Of a DNA stretch of 64,000 nt, positions 9,947 through 19,540 are shown in pieces (positions within the stretch are counted from its first letter, which is position 1; each line of letters begins with the position of its first letter). The notes under the pieces are model-generated. The model was not told the DNA's origin. It saw only the letters and a list, made by a program, of their open reading frames with translations, and made no database searches. The DNA lies in the NCBI RefSeq assembly GCF_002939705.1, contig NZ_MDCB01000004.1, forward strand, positions 187,605 through 251,604, in the 5' to 3' direction. Origin of the DNA: Xanthomonas albilineans (lineage in GTDB: Bacteria; Pseudomonadota; Gammaproteobacteria; Xanthomonadales; Xanthomonadaceae). Made by a program: the position numbers and the translations under genes.

Positions 9947-10731
9947 ACACGCCCATGTTGAAAGCGGCGATCGAAGGTGTCGGCTTCTGGATGCCAGGCC
10001 TGCCCTCGTGGGCGGCGGCACAGGCATTCGCGCGCGGCGCCAAGGCACCGCTGGAAACGCCAGCGCGGCCATCGCCGCAACTACTGGCGCCGAACGAGCG
10101 ACGGCGGGCACCGGACACCGTGGCGGTTTCGCTGGAGGTGGCACTGGCCGCGTGCCAGGACGCCGGTCGCGACCCGGCCGCGTTGCCGTCGGTATTCACT
10201 TCCACCCATGGCGACATGATCATCACCGATTACATGTGCGCCACCCTGGCCAGCGAACCGTTGTCGATCTCGCCAACCAAGTTCCACAACTCGGTGCATA
10301 ACGCCGCTGCGGGTTACTGGACCATCGGCGCCGGCGCCACCACGGCGACCACCGCGCTCAGCGCGCACCACGGCAGCTTCGCCCAAGGCTTGCTGGAGGC
10401 ACTGTCGCAATTGGCGGCTGGAGATGAAGCCGTCCTGCTGGTCGGCTACGACAGCCGCTCGGTCGGCGTACTCGGCCGCATCTCGCACAGCGAGGGTCTG
10501 CTCGGCGGTGCGCTGGTGCTCAGCACCGCGACCCGCTCCGATCTGCCGCGACTGCAGGCGCACCTGCGCGACGGCGTCGCCGTGCCCGGCGACGGCGCGC
10601 TGGCACGGCATGCCGCAGCCAACGCAATGGCACCGATGCTGCCCCTGTTCGACGCGTTGGCCGTTGGCGCGACCGGCTGCATGCTCGACGCAGGCGGCGG
10701 TCGCTGCCTGCAAGTGGATCTGCCCGCATGA
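9943..10731 (+). CDS. Beta-ketoacyl synthase chain length factor (KS partner)
   Basis: A 262-residue thiolase-fold protein. It resembles the N-terminal half of a ketosynthase but has FHNSVHNAAAGYW where the active-site cysteine would be. This is the signature of the catalytically silent chain-length-factor subunits in aryl polyene clusters (ApeC-like). It is expected to dimerise with the preceding ketosynthase and set polyene length. It starts in an ATGA overlap with the ketosynthase and ends in an ATGA overlap with the next gene, so stoichiometric translation is likely. The open frame extends upstream inside the ketosynthase gene, but that is shadow; the ATG at 9943 is the sensible start. 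Confidence 0.88.
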   Translation: MNTPMLKAAIEGVGFWMPGLPSWAAAQAFARGAKAPLETPARPSPQLLAPNERRRAPDTVAVSLEVALAACQDAGRDPAALPSVFTSTHGDMIITDYMCATLASEPLSISPTKFHNSVHNAAAGYWTIGAGATTATTALSAHHGSFAQGLLEALSQLAAGDEAVLLVGYDSRSVGVLGRISHSEGLLGGALVLSTATRSDLPRLQAHLRDGVAVPGDGALARHAAANAMAPMLPLFDALAVGATGCMLDAGGGRCLQVDLPA

Positions 10732-11549
10732 GTAGGGCCCCATTGAACGACGCCGATGCCGCCATCCTGATCCCGGCGCTGAACGAAGCACTGCGTATCC
10801 ACGAGGTGGTCAGCGACGCGCTGGCGCATTGCCCGCGCGTGATCGTGGTCGACGACGGCTCCGACGACGGCACCAGCGACTGCCTCGCCGGCCTGCCGGT
10901 GACGTTGATCCGCCATCCGCAGCGCCTCGGCAAGGGCGCAGCGCTGCGCAGCGGTTTCGCAGAGGCGCAACGTCAGGGCGCGCGCGCGGTAATGACCATG
11001 GACGGCGATGGCCAACACAGCGCCAGCGACTTCCCACGCCTACTGGCCGCCGCCAACCGCCATCCCGGCTGCGTGATCGTCGGCGCACGCCTGCGCAAAC
11101 GCGCCAGCCAACCGGCCATTCGCCGCCTCGGTAACGATTTCGGCGACTGGGGCATCGCCTGGGGCTGCGGCTTCCGCCTGGTCGACAGCCAGAGCGGGCA
11201 GCGTCTCTATCCGCATTCGGTCTACACCCTGCACGATGTGCCCGGCGAGGGCTTCGTGTTCGAGGCACAACTGTTGATCTCCGCCGCGCGTCAGGCCGGG
11301 GCGCGGGTGGTGGCGGTGCCGATCGAGACGCGCTACGCCCAGCAAACTCCCGGCACGTTCCGTAAGAGCCATTTCCGCTTGGTGCGCGATCTGTGGAAGA
11401 TCACTTCGCACGTGGTCGTACAGGTGTGGCAATACGGCCACGTGGTGCGCGAATACCGCCGCGCCCGCGCCAACCCTGTGGTGATCGACGACGCGGATAG
11501 CGGCGGCGCCGCACTCTCCATGGCTTCCGGAAAGGAATCGACGACATGA
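10728..11549 (+). CDS. Family 2 glycosyltransferase of the pigment operon
   Basis: A 273-residue GT2 enzyme with a GT-A fold. AILIPALNEALR opens the nucleotide-sugar domain, VIVVDDGSDDGT carries the first acidic motif, and MTMDGDGQH is the DxD-type metal motif near residue 90. No clear C-terminal membrane anchor is seen, though VVVQVWQYGHVVREY is mildly hydrophobic. In aryl polyene loci such enzymes are thought to add a sugar to the polyene or its lipid head; the donor here is unknown. It is coupled at both ends by ATGA overlaps to the chain-length factor and the halogenase-like gene. Confidence 0.85.
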   Translation: MSRAPLNDADAAILIPALNEALRIHEVVSDALAHCPRVIVVDDGSDDGTSDCLAGLPVTLIRHPQRLGKGAALRSGFAEAQRQGARAVMTMDGDGQHSASDFPRLLAAANRHPGCVIVGARLRKRASQPAIRRLGNDFGDWGIAWGCGFRLVDSQSGQRLYPHSVYTLHDVPGEGFVFEAQLLISAARQAGARVVAVPIETRYAQQTPGTFRKSHFRLVRDLWKITSHVVVQVWQYGHVVREYRRARANPVVIDDADSGGAALSMASGKESTT

Positions 11550-13168
11550 ACGAACGCTGCGCGGACGTGGTGATCGTCGGTGGCGGACTGGCCGGACTGA
11601 CCCTGGCCTTACAACTGCGCCAGCGCGTACCGGAGCTGCGCATCAGTGTGCTGGAACGGCACGCGCATCCGGTGCGCGAGGCAGCGTTCAAGGTCGGCGA
11701 GTCCTCGGTGGAAATCGGTGCGCACTACTTCGCCGAGGTACTGGGCCTGCGCGAACACCTCGATGCCGAGCAGATCCGCAAGTTCGGCTTCCGTTTCTTT
11801 TTCTCCGACCGACGCGAGGATCTGGACCGCTGCACCGAACTGGGCGTGAGCCAGTTGCTGCCGACGCCATCGTGGCAGATCGACCGCGGCCGCTTCGAGA
11901 ACTTCCTTGGTACGCGCGCGCGCGCGCTGGGCGTGGAGTTCCTCGACGCCAGCACGGTGCGCGGGATCGACCTGGCCGACGACGATGGCAATCACTGCGT
12001 GCGCTACGCGCGTGATGGCGTCGAGGCCGCGCTGCATGCACGCTGGGTGGTCGACGCCAGCGGCCGCGCCGGCCTACTCAAACGCAAACTGGGTCTGGCG
12101 CAGGACAACGCACACCGCGCCAACGCCGTGTGGTGGCGGGTAGATGGACACATCGACCCGAATGCCTGGTCGCAGGACAACGCCTGGCTGCAGCGCTGCA
12201 CGCCGCCGGACCGCTGGCGCTCGACCAATCACATGTGCGGCCCAGGCTACTGGTTCTGGATGATCCCGCTGTCTTCAGGCGCGCATTCGCTGGGTATCGT
12301 CTGCGATGCAACCCTGCATCCGCTGGAAACGATGAACAGCCACGACAAGGCCATGGCCTGGCTGCGCACACATCAGCCGCAGATCGCGCGCACGCTGGAG
12401 CACAGCGCATACGCGGTGCAGGATTTCATGTTCCTGCGCGACTTTTCCTACGGCTGCAAACACGTATTTTCGGCCCAGCGTTGGGCGCTGACCGGCGAAG
12501 CCGGCGTGTTCCTGGACCCGTTCTACTCGCCGGGCAACGACTTCATCGCCATCTCCAACACCTACATCTGCGAACTCATCGCGCTGGAGCGCGACGGGCG
12601 CAACATCGCGCCCTATGCCACGCTTTATCAGCAACTGTATTTCTCTTTCTACGAGAACACCCTGACCCTATACCAAGACCAGTACCCGCTGTTCGGCGAC
12701 GCGCAGGTCATGCCGGTCAAGGTGATCTGGGACTACACCTACTACTGGTCGCTGCTGGCACCGCTGTACTGCTCCGGCCGCACCACCAACGTGGCGGTGC
12801 TGGGCCAATTGCGCCCCGCGTTCGAGCAAGCACGTGCGCTCAATCTTGGCGTGCAGGCATTGCTACGCAATTGGGGCGCGGCCAACCGCGCGCAAGACGC
12901 CGTGGTGATCGAGGGTCGCTTGCTCGACCAATACCTGATCGACTGGTTCCATGAGCTCAACCGCGCACTGCACGATCGACTGGACGATGCGGCCTTCGTC
13001 GCGCGCCTTCACGATAATGTCGCGCACATGGCGACACTGGCCAGCGAGATTCTCGAGCGCGCACACGCGCGGCATCCCGCGCTTGCCGATCATGGACTGA
13101 CGGTGTACAGCAGCGCACCCGGGCCGGCACCGATTCTGTCGGCTGCTTGGTACGCCGACGCCGCCTGA
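11546..13168 (+). CDS. Flavin-dependent (tryptophan) halogenase-like protein, first copy
   Basis: A 540-residue FAD enzyme. An N-terminal VVIVGGGLAGLTLAL binds the ADP part of FAD. KVGESSVEIG near residue 49 matches the GES element of this superfamily. GYWFWMIPLSSG near residue 235 contains the WxWxIP motif regarded as diagnostic of flavin-dependent halogenases. A lysine falls at residue 79 in IRKFGFRFF, where the family places its catalytic lysine. Xanthomonadins carry ring bromine, so this is one of two bromination candidates in the locus. Its start overlaps the glycosyltransferase stop (ATGA) and follows an AAAGGA ribosome site. It closes the plus-strand operon, and an AT-rich stretch follows. 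The long C-terminal region from residue 400 is helical-looking and uncharacterised. Confidence 0.85.
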   Translation: MNERCADVVIVGGGLAGLTLALQLRQRVPELRISVLERHAHPVREAAFKVGESSVEIGAHYFAEVLGLREHLDAEQIRKFGFRFFFSDRREDLDRCTELGVSQLLPTPSWQIDRGRFENFLGTRARALGVEFLDASTVRGIDLADDDGNHCVRYARDGVEAALHARWVVDASGRAGLLKRKLGLAQDNAHRANAVWWRVDGHIDPNAWSQDNAWLQRCTPPDRWRSTNHMCGPGYWFWMIPLSSGAHSLGIVCDATLHPLETMNSHDKAMAWLRTHQPQIARTLEHSAYAVQDFMFLRDFSYGCKHVFSAQRWALTGEAGVFLDPFYSPGNDFIAISNTYICELIALERDGRNIAPYATLYQQLYFSFYENTLTLYQDQYPLFGDAQVMPVKVIWDYTYYWSLLAPLYCSGRTTNVAVLGQLRPAFEQARALNLGVQALLRNWGAANRAQDAVVIEGRLLDQYLIDWFHELNRALHDRLDDAAFVARLHDNVAHMATLASEILERAHARHPALADHGLTVYSSAPGPAPILSAAWYADAA

Positions 13169-13358
13169 ACAGGCGCAGCAGTTTGCTGCAACGCAGAAAT
13201 AAAGAAATTTTATTTTCCAATAATGCGACGTTGAATTTATTGTGAATGCGTGAAAAATCACACCGCTCATGCAGTAGCGGGCCGTGACCTTGACATGCTA
13301 TGCGGAAAAATTAACAGATGGCGCGACTGTTCATCAGCCACTCATCTGGGGAGTCATC

Positions 13359-15035
13359 ATGTCACACGCGTTGTCCGTGTTAACGCTCTCATTGGCAAGT
13401 CTTGCCGTGTCGTCCACCGCGATGGCACAGAAGGGTCCGGCAGTACCAGCGCAGCTACAACAATCCTGCGAAGCATTGGCCGCCAACCCCAACCTCAGCT
13501 ATCCGGACACAACCTTCACCGGCGTCAGGACCGTTCCGGCAGGCGCCCTGAGCGTAGCGGGAAAACCCATCGACGCGCATTGCCAAATCACCGGCACGAT
13601 GCACACCCGGGTCAGCCCGGTGGATGGTCAAACGTATGCGATCGGCTTCGAGATGCGGCTGCCCACCGCATGGAACGGTCGTTTCTTCTACCAGGCTAAC
13701 AGCGGCTTGGACGGCTACGTCAACACCGCGGTCGGCGACATCGGTGGCAGTGCACAGCAGGACAATCCCTTGCACATGGGCTTTGCCGTCATCGATTCCG
13801 ATGCCGGGCACAACGGCGACAAGAACCGATTTTTCGGGCTGGATCCCCAGGCACGCCTGGACTATGGCTATCAGGCGGTGCAGGCGCTGACCCCGATGGC
13901 CAAGCACACCATCCAGACCGCCTACGGCAAGCCACCGGATGTGAGCTATTTCGGCGGCTGTTCCAACGGTGGCCGCCACGCGATGGTGGCCGCCGCGCGT
14001 GACGCGCAGGACTACGATGGCATCCTGGCTGGCGACCCTGGATTCCACCTGCCCAAGGCCGCGATCGCGGAAATGGCCGCGGCACAACAGCTGGCTACGC
14101 TGACCGACGGCAACGATATACAAAGCGGGCTCACCGGCGCCGAACGTGCATTCGTCGCCAGCCGCATCGTCGCCACCTGCGATGCGCTGGACGGCGTCAG
14201 CGATGGCATGGTGCAGAACGTCAGCGCCTGCCAAACCCTGTTCAGCCTGGCAAGCAATGTTCCCACCTGCGGCAACGCTGGGCGCACCGGGCAGTGCCTG
14301 ACTCGAGCGCAGAAGCAGGTGCTCGCCGCCATCTACGCCGGCCCCCATGACAGCGCCGGCACCGCGCTGTACGCTCCCTTTCCCTACGATCCTGCCATCG
14401 GCAGCGGCGACTGGGGCGGCTGGCGACAATATAACTCCATGACCTTGGTGCCGAACTCGATGGCCTTCGTGTTCGCTAGCCCACCGGAAAACATGTCGGT
14501 GAACCAGAATCTGGGCCAGTACACGCTGCACTTCAATCTGGATCGCGACGCATCGAAGATCTTTGGTACGTCCGGTACTTACAACGCGTCGTCGTGGTCC
14601 TTCATGGTGCCACCGGATGAAACCCACTTGACGACGCTCAAGTCCCGCGGTGGCAAGCTGCTGGTTTATCACGGTACTGGCGACAGCATCTTCTCCTTCA
14701 CCGATACAGCGGACTGGTACCAGCGCCTGACCACGGCCGACCCCAATGCCGCAAGCTTCGCGCGCCTGTTTGCGGTACCGGGTATGGTCCATTGCGGCGG
14801 TGGCCCGGCCACCGACCAATTCGACGCACTGACGCCACTGATCGCCTGGGTCGAACAAGGTCAGGCGCCGACGGCGATTACCGCGACCGCGCGCGGTCGC
14901 GGTAGCGTCTCTCCCAACGGCGAGGTGCCGGCCAATTGGAGCAGTCAACGCAGCAGGCCGCTGTGCCCGTATCCGCAAGTTGCCCAGTACGTCGCGGGCG
15001 ATGTGGAGTCGGCCAGCAGCTTCGTTTGCCGCTGA
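13359..15035 (+). CDS. Secreted tannase/feruloyl esterase family hydrolase
   Basis: A 558-residue alpha/beta hydrolase. It has a cleavable signal peptide (MSHALSVLTLSLASLAVSSTAMA, cut before QKGP), so it is periplasmic or secreted. The family's CS-D-HC pattern is visible: nucleophile in GGCSNGGRH (Cys201-Ser202), acidic residue in HGTGDSIF, and His478-Cys479 in GMVHCGGG, the two cysteines being the expected disulfide partners. Such enzymes cleave ester bonds of gallic or hydroxycinnamic acids. It sits between the two pigment operons but is not a known aryl polyene core gene. Its upstream region (13190-13330) is markedly AT-rich and holds GTGA-aaaa-TCAC at 13251-13262, so it probably has its own promoter. 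The ATG at 13359 is chosen because the signal peptide starts there. Confidence 0.88.
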   Translation: MSHALSVLTLSLASLAVSSTAMAQKGPAVPAQLQQSCEALAANPNLSYPDTTFTGVRTVPAGALSVAGKPIDAHCQITGTMHTRVSPVDGQTYAIGFEMRLPTAWNGRFFYQANSGLDGYVNTAVGDIGGSAQQDNPLHMGFAVIDSDAGHNGDKNRFFGLDPQARLDYGYQAVQALTPMAKHTIQTAYGKPPDVSYFGGCSNGGRHAMVAAARDAQDYDGILAGDPGFHLPKAAIAEMAAAQQLATLTDGNDIQSGLTGAERAFVASRIVATCDALDGVSDGMVQNVSACQTLFSLASNVPTCGNAGRTGQCLTRAQKQVLAAIYAGPHDSAGTALYAPFPYDPAIGSGDWGGWRQYNSMTLVPNSMAFVFASPPENMSVNQNLGQYTLHFNLDRDASKIFGTSGTYNASSWSFMVPPDETHLTTLKSRGGKLLVYHGTGDSIFSFTDTADWYQRLTTADPNAASFARLFAVPGMVHCGGGPATDQFDALTPLIAWVEQGQAPTAITATARGRGSVSPNGEVPANWSSQRSRPLCPYPQVAQYVAGDVESASSFVCR

Positions 15036-15174
15036 TCGTACGCTGGGCAATCGGCACGCGACGAGCGCTGCCTGTCGCCCTACGCAGCGTCCGCTGGTTG
15101 TCTCAGCGGCCAGCGAACCCGGCTATGTCGTCGCATGCCATGTCCCGCATCCGGCGTCACCTCCGCCATCGCAT

Positions 15175-15912
15175 TTAACCCATGCCGCCGTTGACGCCGA
15201 TGACCTGCCCGTTGATATAGCCAGCCAAGTCTGTACATAGAAAACCGACCAACGCGGCCACTTCCTCGGGCCGGCCGGCACGGCCGGCCGGAACCAATTG
15301 CTTGATCGCTTCCGGCGCGAACGCTGCGCCGGCCATCGCGCTCTCGATCACCCCAGGCGCAACCACATTGACGCTGATGCCGCGGCTGGCCATTTCCCGC
15401 GCCAGCGACTTACTGGCGCTGTGCAGCGCGCCCTTGGCCGCGGCATAGTTGGCCTGACCGCGGTTGCCGAGTACCGCCGACACCGACGACACGCTGACGA
15501 TGCGCCCCCAGCGCGTACGCGCCATCGGCAACAACAGCGGCTGGGTGACGTGGAAGAACCCGTGCAAGGAGACATCGATGACCCGGTGCCATTGCGCCGC
15601 GCTCATCCCCGCCAGCGGCGCGTCGTCGTGAATGCCCGCGTTGTTGACCAGCACCTGGATCGGCCCGGCTTCCAACAACGCCGCCAGCGCATCCGCGCAG
15701 GCCTGGGCATCGGTCACGTTGAACGCGACGGCCTCGGCGCTACCGCCGGCCGCAACGATCGACTCCACGACTGCCGCCGCCCGCGCGAGACCGGCATTGG
15801 CATGCACGATGACATGCAGGCCCTGCGCGGCAAGCGTGCGGCAGATCGGGCCGCCCAGATCGCCACTGCCGCCGGTGACCAGCGCGCGACGCGAAACAGG
15901 AGATGAGGACAT
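15175..15912 (-). CDS. 3-oxoacyl-ACP reductase (FabG-like) of the xanthomonadin operon
   Basis: A 245-residue short-chain dehydrogenase/reductase. The NADP-binding motif reads TGGSGDLGGP (residues 13-22), NAG lies at 91-93, and the catalytic Ser142-143, Tyr156 and Lys160 lie in SVSSVSAV...NYAAAK. It is expected to reduce the 3-keto group after each condensation so that the hotdog dehydratases can form the conjugated double bonds. It is the last gene of the minus-strand pigment operon, about 130 bases downstream of the ApeP-like dehydratase, and is convergent with the tannase-like gene. ATG at 15912. Confidence 0.92.
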   Translation of the reverse strand: MSSSPVSRRALVTGGSGDLGGPICRTLAAQGLHVIVHANAGLARAAAVVESIVAAGGSAEAVAFNVTDAQACADALAALLEAGPIQVLVNNAGIHDDAPLAGMSAAQWHRVIDVSLHGFFHVTQPLLLPMARTRWGRIVSVSSVSAVLGNRGQANYAAAKGALHSASKSLAREMASRGISVNVVAPGVIESAMAGAAFAPEAIKQLVPAGRAGRPEEVAALVGFLCTDLAGYINGQVIGVNGGMG

Positions 15913-16043
15913 CGGAGCTCACTGGGTGAAATGCAGACAGGGCCGCCATCCTAGCGATTGACGGGCGCGTCCGTGTTGCAGCAGTGGCGCTTGTCCACCT
16001 TTTTAGGGATCGGCCGCAGCCGATCGTGCCCGGCGCAGCATCG

Positions 16044-16505
16044 CTACGCTCGCTCAGCGGTACCCGGCATCACCGTGGCGCGGCCTTCGGCCAGCGGCTG
16101 CCCGGCGTGGACGATACGGAAAGCGTATTGCTGGCCGCTTTCCATCTGTAGCAGCACCTCGGCCTCGCACTCGATCGCCTGCGGCAAATCGTGCAAATCG
16201 GTGACATGCAACTGCACACCACGCAACGCGACTAACATGCCTGGCCGCACCGGCATGCCAGCGGCGCGACCGAGCAAGCCACCATGCACCGCCATCGCCT
16301 GCGCGCCGTATTCGCACAGATGCAGCGCGCGCAGCCGTTGGCCGCATCGCAATGGATGCTCGACACTGCGATGTGCCTGACTGCGTAGCACGATGCGCTG
16401 CGCATCCCAGGCCACAACCTGCTCCCACAGGCACATCAGGCCCTGATGCGGGACCAGCGCCGCGATTGCGTCGCGTCCATCCAGGCCGTCAGTGTGAGTG
16501 TGCAT
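16044..16505 (-). CDS. ApeP-like hotdog dehydratase (3-hydroxyacyl-ACP)
   Basis: A 153-residue protein of hotdog-fold size. PHQGLMCLWEQV near residue 19 resembles the opening of ApeP/FabZ-like dehydratases (PH..M.L), and HLCEYGAQAMAVHGG near residue 62 matches the long central helix, with a glutamate at the position used for catalysis. It should dehydrate 3-hydroxyacyl-ACP intermediates during polyene building, alongside the second hotdog protein at 20435-20722. Its start overlaps the end of the MMPL exporter gene by 17 bases, so it is in the same operon. Confidence 0.82.
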   Translation of the reverse strand: MHTHTDGLDGRDAIAALVPHQGLMCLWEQVVAWDAQRIVLRSQAHRSVEHPLRCGQRLRALHLCEYGAQAMAVHGGLLGRAAGMPVRPGMLVALRGVQLHVTDLHDLPQAIECEAEVLLQMESGQQYAFRIVHAGQPLAEGRATVMPGTAERA

Positions 16506-18855
16506 ACCTGCTCTCCTGCGCCGCCTCGCTGGCGGTCTCCCGCGACACCAGCAGCGCCAGTACGAAATTGAACAATACGCCCAGCGCCACGGTGCTACCG
16601 ATCGCGCGCAGCACCGGGATACTGGACGCGGCCAGCAACGCGAACACCAGCAGCGTCATCAGGCTGCACACGATCAAGGCATGCAGGGTGCGCAACTGAT
16701 CGGCGCGGTCATCGCCGGCGTGATCGAAGAACAGCGCGTAATCCAGACCCAGACCAGCCGCCAGGATCAACGCGATCAGGTGGAACAGATTCAGTTCGAC
16801 GCCACAGCCGCGCAGAATCGCCAGGATCAGCAGCGTGGTCAGCGCCATCGGCAACAACACGCGCGCGATGCGGCGCGGCGTGCGCAGCGCGATCGCCACG
16901 GTCAGCACCAGCAATAGCGCAGCCACGCTCAACGCCCCCAGCACCCGCCCACGATAGGCGGCGACCAGCGATTCGGAAGCGTCTTTGAGGTCCAGCAACT
17001 GTGCGCCGCTGCCCTGCACCGCACTGGCCAGCCGCGCCGGATCGCGCAGCCCAGTCAGCGAGACCAACGCGGTCGCGTGGTCGGGACGCTCCAGCAACAG
17101 GCCACCGACGCTGGTCGCCAGCGGGGTGCCGCGCAAATCGCGCGTGGTCAGCGGTGGTGCGCTGCGCGCGCGCTGCAGGTCGGCCAGGAATGAGGCGAAG
17201 GCGTCGCGGCGGAATGGCGTCGCGGCGACCGCCGCAGCGATGAGCGCCTGCGCCTGGGTCGGATCGGGCAAGGCGGCCTGGCGACGGCGCTGCGTCGCCA
17301 CGCTCGGCAGGTAGCGCGCCGCCATGTCGTAGCCGGCGAGTTCGCCCTGCGCAACCAGCACATCCAAGCGCGGACGCAGCCGCTCGGATGCCAGCAACGC
17401 AGCATCCACCGACGACGCCGGCAACGCCAGCACGTAGCGCACGTCGGGCGCCCCCAGCTCCTGGCGCAGATGCGCGTCGCGGGCCAGGTCCGCAGCCGGC
17501 ACCGGTGTCAACCTGGACAGATCGTTCTGCCAAAACAGCCCGGGCGCGAAGGCGATGATGGCCACTGCGGCCAGCGCCAGCGGCAACAACGACCAACGCG
17601 GACGCGGCAATCGTGCGATGCCGCGCCATAGCCGTGCCAGCGCCGGCGAGTCGGCATGGTCGCGTGGCGATGGATCGATCAGCGCCGGCAACAACAGACG
17701 CGTGGTCAATGCCGCCACCAGCAGCCCGGCAATGGTGAACACCGCCAGTTGGCGCAGCCCGTCCACGCCGGAAAACAAAAAGGTGACGTAAGCGATACAG
17801 GTGGAGACCACGCCGGTGGCCAGGGTCGGCCACAGATGACGCGCGTTCTCGCGCGGGTCCAGGCCCGGACGCTGATGGCTGAACAAGTGGATCGGATAGT
17901 CCTGCACCACACCGATCAGGGTGAAGCCGAACGCCACGGTGATGCCATGCACGCCATCGAACAACAACGCCACCGCACCCAACCCGGCCAGCCCGGCACT
18001 GGCCAACGGCAGCACCCCCAGCACCGGGATCTTCCAACTGCGGTAAGCGACCAACAGCAGCACGATCAAGCCCACGGTATCCAGGGTACCGATCCACTGC
18101 GCCTCGGTCTGGGTACGCCCGCCGATCTCCACCGAGAACGCACCGGGACCGGTGAGAGTCAGACGACTGGCGCTCCCCGCGGCGACCTTGGCGAAAGTGC
18201 GGTGGATCGCGTCCACCGCCCGCTGCTGGCCAGTGGGATCGAAACCGGCCGCGTGGGTTTGCGCGACCAGCAGCGCTTCCTTGCCGGCGCGGTCGAACCA
18301 CACGCCGTCGCGTGGCTGCGGGGCGCCGGCCGGCTGCAGCGACTCGGCCAGATGCAGCACTTCCATCGTCGGGTCGCGCGGCAGCAGCGGCTCGACCATG
18401 TCCGCCGCTGGCGAGCCCAAATCTTGCAGCCGCGCCTGCAGCGCGTCGGCCACGGTGGCCGCATCCAGAGGCTTGGCATCGAAGCTATCGCTGAGCAGAT
18501 AGCGGTACGGCAGTAGGCGCTCGGGGACCGCGTCCAGACCGGCGTCGGCGCCATTGGCGACCAATTCGAACACTTCGCGCTGCGCGGCCAATTGCGCACG
18601 CAACGCCTGCGACTGCCGCGCCAATGTGGCCGGCTCTGCCCCCGACAGCGACATCAGCAATAGCCGCGAGCCAGGACCCTCGCCGAGTTCGTCCAGCAAC
18701 AGTTTCTGCGCGGGAGTCCGGGCTTCGGGCATGAATTTGCGCAGATCTCCCGATAGCTGCAGCGCATTGCCCAGCCACACGCCGGCCACCGTCAGCAGGG
18801 CCAGCCACAATAGCGCCAGCCAGATCCGCATCTTCGAACCCAACGTGCGCGTCAT
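16489..18855 (-). CDS. MMPL/RND-family exporter of the pigment locus
   Basis: About 788 residues in the two-fold RND pattern. One transmembrane helix (LALLWLALLTVAGVWL) is followed by a large periplasmic loop and a five-helix bundle near residues 250-400. A second single helix, loop and bundle run to the C-terminus. RND exporters of the MMPL class move lipids or lipid-linked products across the inner membrane using proton flow. Aryl polyene clusters contain one, presumed to move the finished polyene lipid. The ATG at 18855 is preferred over a GTG at 18867. The gene lies 37 bases after the LolA-like gene and overlaps the dehydratase start downstream. The natural partner is the LolA-like carrier just upstream. 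Confidence 0.87.
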   Translation of the reverse strand: MTRTLGSKMRIWLALLWLALLTVAGVWLGNALQLSGDLRKFMPEARTPAQKLLLDELGEGPGSRLLLMSLSGAEPATLARQSQALRAQLAAQREVFELVANGADAGLDAVPERLLPYRYLLSDSFDAKPLDAATVADALQARLQDLGSPAADMVEPLLPRDPTMEVLHLAESLQPAGAPQPRDGVWFDRAGKEALLVAQTHAAGFDPTGQQRAVDAIHRTFAKVAAGSASRLTLTGPGAFSVEIGGRTQTEAQWIGTLDTVGLIVLLLVAYRSWKIPVLGVLPLASAGLAGLGAVALLFDGVHGITVAFGFTLIGVVQDYPIHLFSHQRPGLDPRENARHLWPTLATGVVSTCIAYVTFLFSGVDGLRQLAVFTIAGLLVAALTTRLLLPALIDPSPRDHADSPALARLWRGIARLPRPRWSLLPLALAAVAIIAFAPGLFWQNDLSRLTPVPAADLARDAHLRQELGAPDVRYVLALPASSVDAALLASERLRPRLDVLVAQGELAGYDMAARYLPSVATQRRRQAALPDPTQAQALIAAAVAATPFRRDAFASFLADLQRARSAPPLTTRDLRGTPLATSVGGLLLERPDHATALVSLTGLRDPARLASAVQGSGAQLLDLKDASESLVAAYRGRVLGALSVAALLLVLTVAIALRTPRRIARVLLPMALTTLLILAILRGCGVELNLFHLIALILAAGLGLDYALFFDHAGDDRADQLRTLHALIVCSLMTLLVFALLAASSIPVLRAIGSTVALGVLFNFVLALLVSRETASEAAQESRYAHSH

Positions 18856-18892
18856 CGCCGCACCCACGTCGTCGCCCCGTGCAAACGCGGCA

Positions 18893-19540
18893 TTACGTCG
18901 CGTCGCCGTGGCACAGCGCGGTCAGCGCAGCGGTCTCGGCGATGTCGGCGGCGGCTTGGGCAGCGCCGGCCAACAGGGTACGTTGAACCTCACCGCTGGC
19001 CGGGGTCGTCTCGATGCAGCGCAACTCCGTGCCGCGACCGTACAAGCGCAGGCTGCGCACATGCGCGGCCAACGCCGGTTGTTTGGGTTGCAACTGCAGT
19101 TGCCAGCGCTCGCGCGTGCCGATGCTGCTCAGGGTGTACTGCTGTTGCAATTGCGCACGGTCGCCCGACAGCAACGCGCCGAAGCCGCTCTGCAGTCCGG
19201 CCAGTTCGGGGATCCGTGCCAGCGAGAACCGCTTGGGCGGTTTGCCGTCGCGCTGCACGATAGCCTCGCCGCCGCGCAGGGTGGTGGTTTCACGGTAAGG
19301 CGCCGTGACCTCGCGCACCAGCGTCTGCGCGTCCGGACGGCGGTATTCGCCCCGCACACGCAACGGCGCCTTCAGCAGTGCCGAGCCGCGTAGCTCAACG
19401 AACGCGGTGCTGACAGGTACCGGCCGCACCAGTTGCTGCAGGATCCAATCCGGGTCCAGCGGCTCAGGCGACGCGGCGTATAGCCGTGCGGCGCTGCACA
19501 GCAGTATCAGCATCGATAACAAGGTGCGACGCATCGGCAT
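18893..19540 (-). CDS. LolA-like outer-membrane lipid carrier (periplasmic)
   Basis: About 215 residues with a signal peptide (MRRTLLSMLILLCSAARLYA, cut before ASPEP). The rest fits the LolA/LppM-like half-barrel: SALLKAPLRVRGEYRRPD, TLVREVTAPYRETTTL and RFSLARIPELAGL resemble the short strand-turn-strand pattern of LolA-type carriers, which shuttle hydrophobic lipids through the periplasm. In this locus it probably receives the polyene lipid from the MMPL exporter. The start is unsettled: ATG at 19540 or 19534 gives the signal peptide, but the gene then overlaps the acyltransferase upstream by over 70 bases. Two cysteines in the mature part could form a disulfide. Confidence 0.75.
   Translation of the reverse strand: MPMRRTLLSMLILLCSAARLYAASPEPLDPDWILQQLVRPVPVSTAFVELRGSALLKAPLRVRGEYRRPDAQTLVREVTAPYRETTTLRGGEAIVQRDGKPPKRFSLARIPELAGLQSGFGALLSGDRAQLQQQYTLSSIGTRERWQLQLQPKQPALAAHVRSLRLYGRGTELRCIETTPASGEVQRTLLAGAAQAAADIAETAALTALCHGDAT

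Noticed and set aside
13455-15050. A 531-residue minus-strand open frame over the tannase-like gene
   Set aside because: The plus-strand gene carries a signal peptide and the full CS-D-HC pattern, while this frame shows none.
16709-18301. A 530-residue minus-strand frame inside the MMPL gene
   Set aside because: It is another frame of the exporter gene, with Arg/Gly-rich composition and no helices.
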